This document shows positions 59,401 to 64,000 of a stretch of DNA of 64,000 nucleotides, piece after piece. The first letter of the stretch is position 1; each line of letters starts with the position of its first letter. Made by a program: the position numbers and the translations under genes. The notes under the pieces were generated by a model. It was not told the origin of the DNA. It did not search any database and saw only the letters and a program-made list of their open reading frames with translations. The stretch is from Gracilariopsis chorda (Eukaryota > Rhodophyta > Florideophyceae > Gracilariales > Gracilariaceae), in NCBI GenBank assembly GCA_003194525.1, contig NBIV01000105.1, forward strand, positions 124,001 to 188,000, written 5' to 3'.

Positions 59401-59637
59401 AAAGACTTAGCAGAAGATAACCCCAATATACGAGGAAAGGCGAACGTTCAGATACGTCCGGTGAGCTCTACGTTATCGCAGCAAAGGATTTTGGAATTCA
59501 CTCTGGGAACTGCGAGAGCAATACGCGAAATAAAAGAAGGAGAAGATTTATTTCTAAATTACGGGAATGAATATGCTTTAGAAGCACGATTTGAAGTCTT
59601 CCTGCCTGTTTTACTCGTGGAGCACTATTTTGAGTAA
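56424..59637 (+). pseudogene. DNA methyltransferase (N6A/N4C type)-SET domain fusion
   Basis: Start chosen at the first in-frame ATG (56424). One frame runs to 58295 with only TAG 56850 and TAG 57495. The N-terminal ~360 residues are unrecognised (LPGTRFQQLLYLSVVMHIEIV, SNRTHYKRMANGIHQV). A Ser/Gly-rich linker spans 57640-57800. Then comes a beta-class amino-methyltransferase: LAISDAPYHI (motif IV, DAPY at 58020-58031 for the usual DPPY), VGHLIFFCSGFKFPIWYKIL, and, after a shift near 58290, KSKELMKELIARTSQPGNLVMDFFSETITIALACMAL with the SAM-binding motif at 58591-58614 (SETIT for S-G-T/G-T). This IV-before-I order is typical of N6-adenine/N4-cytosine enzymes. After shifts near 58660 and 59070 a SET domain follows: GVFSARNIAEGEAV.HFHGTIV, AGYINDSRY (ND for the usual NH), GKANVQIRP, AIREIKEGEDLFLNYGNEY. 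It would join DNA and histone-type methylation in one protein. Both active sites carry substitutions. Confidence 0.7.
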
Positions 59638-59797
59638 GCTTCTATTCTGTTACTTTTGACATCCTAGTTCCTGTCTTCTTCTTTGTTAAAGCTTTCAATT
59701 TTGAAATGGGAGAGAGGTGCTAAATGGTACTGAAACTAGTAGAAAGAAATATTAACAGGATAGTATATGTATACCTCTCGTTTAGGATTTGGGGGAG

Positions 59798-60261
59798 TGT
59801 GGTGACGAATCGTGAGACATATGTGTCGTTTAGTTAATATTATTTATTATTTTCACACCCATTTCTCGGAAGCTAGTACTTTGTGCGACGGCGCACTGCC
59901 GTGGCACCAGTAAACCTTCCTCAACAAGGGACCCCAACCTGGGGAATTGGCTCTAGTTGTTACCGCTTGCGCGCGTGCTCTACTCCTCCTTGGAGGGAAA
60001 CGCCGTGAACCACGGGACATCTAACCCCCTTGCACATCTAAAGAAGCCCATCCTTGGGAGTATAATTTTTCCAATCATATTGGTGTTTCGCCCTGTATAG
60101 GGGGTCCTGTCCACCGGCATTGCCGTATCTGTTCGTCGCTCTCGCGACTCACTTTGTCCTTCCTTCCTCCTCTTCGCCCTTCCTTTTTCCCCTTTTTAGG
60201 GTAGCACCTCCCGCTATCCGCAGCCCTCGTGTGCGCATCCGCTCACACATCCCCACTTACG
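59798..60261 (+). repeat. 5' LTR of element C
   Basis: Begins TGTGGTGACG after GGGGGAG. It aligns along its length with 18014-18460. The right end is set by the TGG motif at 60262, giving 464 bp. The end reads CTTACG rather than CA in both B and C, so the exact border may be a few bases off. Confidence 0.65.
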
Positions 60262-60276
60262 TGGAAATATACCTCT
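60262..60276 (+). other. primer-binding-site-like motif of element C
   Basis: TGGAAATATACCTCT, shared with elements A and B at the same place. Confidence 0.5.
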
Positions 60277-60581
60277 ACTGAGGATCACACCCCGCTCACG
60301 CGGATACCGATTCTTCGCCTTCACCTCCCTGCGCAAGTCGCGACAGGTGTCCCTGGTCTTACAAACCGGCTTCCCCGTGACTACTCTGGGAGGGCTCTAC
60401 CCAACTGGGTTCACCTCGTGAGAGGAAGATCCCGAACGTCTTTTGGTGTTTTTCCCCTTTGGGGCATTGCACCATAAAGTGGTCTCCCGACCTAGAATCG
60501 GTTTTTATTTTCCCTCTTACGAGGTTTGTTTTCATTCACCGGAAGTTCCGTGATCGTTTCCCGTCGTAACGGTATTTTCTC

Positions 60582-62755
60582 ATGTCGAGAAATCCCTCCG
60601 ATGCGGAGTCAGTGGTGACGCGTAGTCGCTCCCGCGACAACGCGGACACTTCCGAAGTTCGGTTCGTACCCCGTATACCTATACGGACAAGTTCCAGCCG
60701 CGCTGGCACCGCTTTATCGCGGAATGATACCCCGACCAGGAACCCCAGAACCTCCTTTTGCCCTCGTTATCACCCCCGCAGGGGAATGCAACATCGACTC
60801 CGGCTGTTGCCGCAGTGCCCCAGGCACCCCAGCCTGCTCCCGCTGTCGCGGGATCAAGCCCCCGTGGAACGGGCGATAACACCCCCCAGGGGACTTCCCT
60901 GGAATCCCAGGTCCGCGCTCTGTGGAACGCCCATGACACACTTGTAGGGGAACTAAAATCCCTCCAAGAGGTGGTCTTGGCAACCCCCGTAAAGGAGGTT
61001 GCCGAGGAACTCCGTATTTTACGGTCTGACGTCAACTCCGTGTTGGAGAGTTTGGGACAAACTGCCACCTTCATCGAAGGAGTTGAAGCCCGATTTGATG
61101 GGATCGGTGCCCGCCTGGAGACGCTGGAGCAGTTCCTCCTCATGGACAAACCATCCCCGGATGATCCAGTACACGAGGCATCGCACAACGACCAGCTTGC
61201 TGGGAAGAAGAAACGCCGTCATCGACGGAAAAACCACCGAAAATATTCGGACTCCGATTCTTCGACATCGTCGGACTCATCCCGAAACCATTCGGTTAGC
61301 TCGAGCTCCTCGGACTCCGACTCGGAGGACGAGAAGCGAGGCTACTCCTCCCACTCGAAGCGGTCATCGGCCACTAAAGGTGTGATCCGAACCCGCCAGA
61401 AGGGGAGAAGACACCCCGGTCTCCGGGAATTGAAACCGACAAACCCGGATTACCGGAAGCTTTTATCATACCGGTACTACCGGCTCGAAGATTCGTCACT
61501 TGTACGTACGCCCCGTGGTACGGGAAAGGTGCGAGAATGCATTAAGCGAATGCAGCTCTCGCTCCGCAACCAGTATTTTACTGGAGAGGACCCAGTCCTG
61601 GTACTGGATTCCCTATCCCGCTTTGTAGCGGAGGCCGATATCCTCGGTATGAATGAGGGACAAGCCTATTTGGCTTTACCGTATTTCTTAAGGGGAGTGG
61701 CGGAGGACCAATACAACTCTGTCAGAGGATCTTCTCGTGCCTCCGAGGGAGGGGTTACTTGTTGGCCGGAGGCTGTGCAGTATCTTCTTTGCTCCTACGC
61801 CACAAACACCGCTATTCAGCAGGCTATCCTCGCTTTGCGAGATACACGCCAGCGTGCTGGAGAGACCGAGACCGATTACTCGGTGCGCCTTAACAAGGCT
61901 TTCCACAGATGTGGTAAAGTATACCCCGCTGGGGAGCGCAGTACCATGTTCATCGATGGTCTTGACCCGGAAATCCGGAGTTTAGTTACCCGTTATTGGG
62001 AGGACAAGCGGAGGATTACCTATCTCGAGCTGGTCCAACACGCCCGAGCGGAAGGGGATGCACTTCGTGCAAGAACTCCGAACAATCGGTCTAAATCCGC
62101 CAAGGCGTTGTTGCTGGAAAGCGAAGCTTCCTCACTCCCGCTCACTGCGGATGGGAACCCTGGACAGGGATTTGATACCGTGCATTTAGTGCAGGGGGAT
62201 GGTTTGTCGATACCCACCAGTGATTTGCCGTCGACGACGGAGATGACCCATGATACGGGAACAGAAGATCCCGTTCTATACGGTGGTAACGGTCGGGTCC
62301 AACCCCAACGACTCCCGTTTTCAAACGGTCAATCCCGTTATCAACGGCCTGGATGGACTCACACCCGCCCTGCGGTTCGCTTCTCCGATACTCGGAATAA
62401 TAATCCGCGTGTCGCGGTATTGGCTCTCATTTGCCACCTGTGCTATGCCCATGGCCATACCTCAACTCAGTGTATTTGTTCACTGAAGGATATGGCCAAG
62501 GTAGTGGCAAATTATGAGGCCCTCACTCCAGAGGAGAAACGTTCCGTCCCGACGGCTTCCTACCTCCGTGCTAAAACGGACTTTTCCCATGCCCTACCAC
62601 AGACCCCACGTGCGCGGCAAGCTTCATACACCCCGATTCGGGAGATCACGCAACCATCCGTTGAAACCCCCGCTTATGCGGATAGAAACCCCCGTCAACG
62701 GGATGAAGCACTCGTTGTCGAGGAAACCAACCCACCTTCGAAGGCGGAAAACTAA
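60582..62755 (+). CDS. Gag of element C
   Basis: ATG 60582 opens MSRNPSDAESVVTRSRSRDN in one frame, and the main frame (60728-62755) takes over between about 60728 and 60790, so a -1-type shift or a 1-nt indel lies there. The main frame holds a Pro/Ala-rich stretch; a heptad-like region VRALWNAHDTLVGELKSLQEVV (assembly helix); a Lys/Arg then Ser/Asp-rich segment (61200-61370); the capsid core GKVRECIKRMQLSLRNQYFTG, SRFVAEADILGMNEGQAY, RAGETETDYSVRLNKAFHRCG, FIDGLDPEIRSLV; and a C-terminal zinc knuckle CHLCYAHGHTSTQC (C-X2-C-X4-H-X4-C, from 62432). It ends TAA 62753, overlapping by one base with ATG 62756 in the same frame. It packages the element RNA into particles. Confidence 0.82.
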
Positions 62756-62757
62756 AT

Positions 62758-64000
62758 GAGGGAGTCTCCCGTTTGGGAGAGGCGTCCTCAAAAACGAGGC
62801 TGTTGGCGCCCGAGGCGTCCTCGCCTCGCTCCCCAGTGAAAGTCCTCTCGAGGAAAGACACCGCTGACGCGGACTCTGCGCACCTCGGTGTGTTGCGTCG
62901 CCTGTGGATACGGAGTAAAAATTCCCGGATTCCCGGTAGCGTCTTGGTCTTGGCCAAGCGCAACTATAAGGTCTATGCCGACCTTGGCCATGATCCCCAG
63001 TTTATGGTGAGGTTTCTCACCGTCCTGGATACAGGTGCAGGCTCCAACTTTGTTGTGGAATCATTGTTACCCCCGCTTTTGCGGTCTCGTATCCGCTCTG
63101 ACGCGGTCCCCGACATTTCGGATGTGAACAACAATCCGTTACAAACGGTGCGCACAGTGGACCTCGTCGTGAGACTTTGTAACTCTGTGGTGAAGTTGGA
63201 CTTCATCGTTTGCCGTTCATTCGCAGCACCAGTCATACTGGGATGTGATTAATGCGACAGATTTGTCGACGCAATCAGGCCCCGCCTCAGGCGTGTAGAA
63301 CTTGACGACGGATCGTCGATTCCGATTGTTCGCCGCCCGCTAAAGCGGTCCTCTCGGAAACAATTTCCGCTCCCTGCTGCCCAGGAACCACCGCCCGCGT
63401 CCCGCGAGTCCACCAAGCTCCGCGTCGCTGCCTCGGTTTCTATACCGCCTGAGTCCCAAGTCTGGGTGCAGGTAAATTCCCGTCAACACGGTCTTCGGTT
63501 TATACAACCCCTCGCCTCGTTCTACGAGAAATCCCAGCTGGCGCTGGCTAATGGAATTGTCTCCATTTCCCCGGATGTTCCTTTCCGGATATTGGTTGCC
63601 AACCTTGGCAAACACCCCCATTATCTGGTAAAACACCAAGTAATTGGGAGTGTAACCCCCCATCCTATGGGAATGCTGCCAGCGAAGATGACAGCCGCCG
63701 ATTTACTCGGAGTTACCACCTATTCTGAGGAGTTCGCCACGCCGTCCGAAGACATCAAGTCTGAGGAGGGGGAGGAAACCGCTACTTCAGCGTCGAACAC
63801 ACCGAGTAACTCGGAATTGCGAACCACACCTGTTCCACAGGACAATGCTCCATCGAGCAACGACCGGATTGATCCGGAAAAGGCACTTGAAGCGCTGGAC
63901 TTCAGCCACGTGCCAGAGTTACACCGCGACAAACTCCGTACAATGTTACGGGAAATCACCACAATGTGGGATGGCTCGCTTGGCGAGATTAATGCAACGG
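62758..64000 (+). CDS. protease-Pol of element C (partial, one in-frame stop)
   Basis: Frame -1 to gag, open through the gag end. The protease has FLTVLDTGAGSNFVV with catalytic Asp at 63028-63030 and AAPVILGCD. TAA at 63250-63252 interrupts; the same frame is then open to the window end: CDRFVDAIRPRLRRVELDDG, ESQVWVQVNSRQHG, GMLPAKMTAADLLGVTTYSEE and HVPELHRDKLRTMLREITTMW, the segment that precedes RT in Ty3 elements. In the old copy A the codon at the stop position is TAC, so the TAA is probably a single substitution in this copy and not a family trait. RT, RNase H and integrase lie beyond the window. Confidence 0.8.

Larger units (their letters stand above)
59880..63430. repeat. dense series of very short perfect palindromes in element C
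   Basis: Perfect stems of 5-7 bp with 1-3 nt loops recur through LTR, leader and both genes. Examples: 59932-59944, 60003-60015, 60071-60083 (LTR); 60596-60608; 60671-60686 (7-bp stem); 60694-60706; 61012-61024; 61315-61327; 61425-61437; 61471-61483; 61512-61524; 61829-61841; 62228-62240; 62405-62417; 62632-62642. Many more have 4-bp stems with 4-nt loops, often of CCG..CGG type. Confidence 0.7.
59798..64000 (+). mobile_element. Ty3-type LTR retrotransposon C, young, cut by window end
   Basis: 5' LTR (59798-60261), primer-site motif, leader, gag and the start of pol, all in order and mostly open. The same lineage as A (7.1-21.7 kb) and B (18.0-19.8 kb). GC-richer than the surrounding DNA and far less decayed. 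The rest of pol and the 3' LTR lie beyond the window. Confidence 0.85.

Noticed and set aside
54965..59637. DIRS-type retrotransposon as the source of the methyltransferase
   Set aside because: DIRS elements do carry a Dam-like methyltransferase, but no RT, RNase H or tyrosine recombinase lies in or beside this module, and a SET domain is not part of known DIRS elements.
62746..62755. GGAAAAC as a classical -1 slippery heptamer
   Set aside because: It does not fit X-XXY-YYZ; re-pairing in the P site would mismatch. Kept only as a weak possibility in the findings.
1..64000. Bacterial or organellar origin, CRISPR arrays, rRNA
   Set aside because: No operons, Shine-Dalgarno-led gene strings, spacer-repeat arrays or rRNA-like segments were seen; the element types are eukaryotic.

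Overview
This is a repeat-dominated stretch of a eukaryotic nuclear genome. Almost every recognisable reading frame belongs to a transposable element, and almost all are broken by stops or frameshifts. No rRNA, CRISPR array or bacterial operon is visible. Several things point to a red alga, with an oomycete or other stramenopile as the main alternative: tnp2-type CACTA, RepHel Helitron and PIF/Harbinger elements with a Myb/SANT partner; chromodomain Ty3 and oomycete-like Ty3 gag-protease; and copia elements with a half-tRNA primer site. The host is inferred, not proven.

Layout. 0.1-3.0 kb: CACTA (tnp2) transposase remnant. 3.8-4.1 kb: 41-bp tandem repeat. 5.6-6.9 kb: Ty3-type gag remnant on the minus strand. 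7.1-21.7 kb: an old Ty3 element (A) bounded by a pair of ~1.07 kb LTRs (7142-8207 and 20584-21658). Its gag-protease-RT-RNase H-integrase is heavily decayed, and a related LTR+gag fragment (B, 18.0-19.8 kb) sits inside it. 21.7-23.5 kb: truncated copia (D) with a primer site matching the tRNA-iMet anticodon arm. 23.8-25.0 kb: minus-strand gag-like gene with Gly/Ala/Arg repeats, acidic repeats and a CCHC knuckle. 25.7-26.75 kb: duplicated non-coding blocks. 27.2-30.7 kb: Helitron Rep and PIF1 helicase. 30.8-31.4 kb: tRNA-like sequence and an AAAACC-rich degenerate array. 33.8-37.1 kb: chimeric element with copia gag-protease joined to Ty3 RNase H-integrase-chromodomain. 37.5-39.6 kb: Harbinger pair. 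41.4-43.4 kb: host-like fragments including armadillo-type repeats. 44.6-48.6 kb: nearly intact copia polyprotein with an unusual Tudor-like insert. 49.1-50.6 kb: Ty3 gag-protease fragment. 50.9-54.9 kb: degenerate coiled-coil and membrane-protein genes. 54.97-59.64 kb: a divergent pair, a 2OG-Fe(II)-dioxygenase-like gene (minus) and a DNA methyltransferase-SET domain gene (plus). 59.8-64.0 kb: the 5' two-thirds of a young Ty3 element (C) running off the window.

The most notable parts are as follows. (1) The 54.9-59.6 kb module places a candidate DNA methyltransferase fused to a SET domain head-to-head with a candidate 2-oxoglutarate dioxygenase. This is an epigenetic writer/eraser-like arrangement in TE-rich DNA, with a perfect 12-bp inverted repeat in the divergent spacer. 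(2) Element C carries an extraordinary density of very short perfect palindromes through LTR, leader, gag and pol. (3) The copia polyprotein has a Tudor/Agenet-like domain between integrase and RT. (4) There is a copia/Ty3 chimera. Elements A, B and C are one lineage at different stages of decay. C is youngest, with one in-frame stop in pol where the much older A still has a sense codon.
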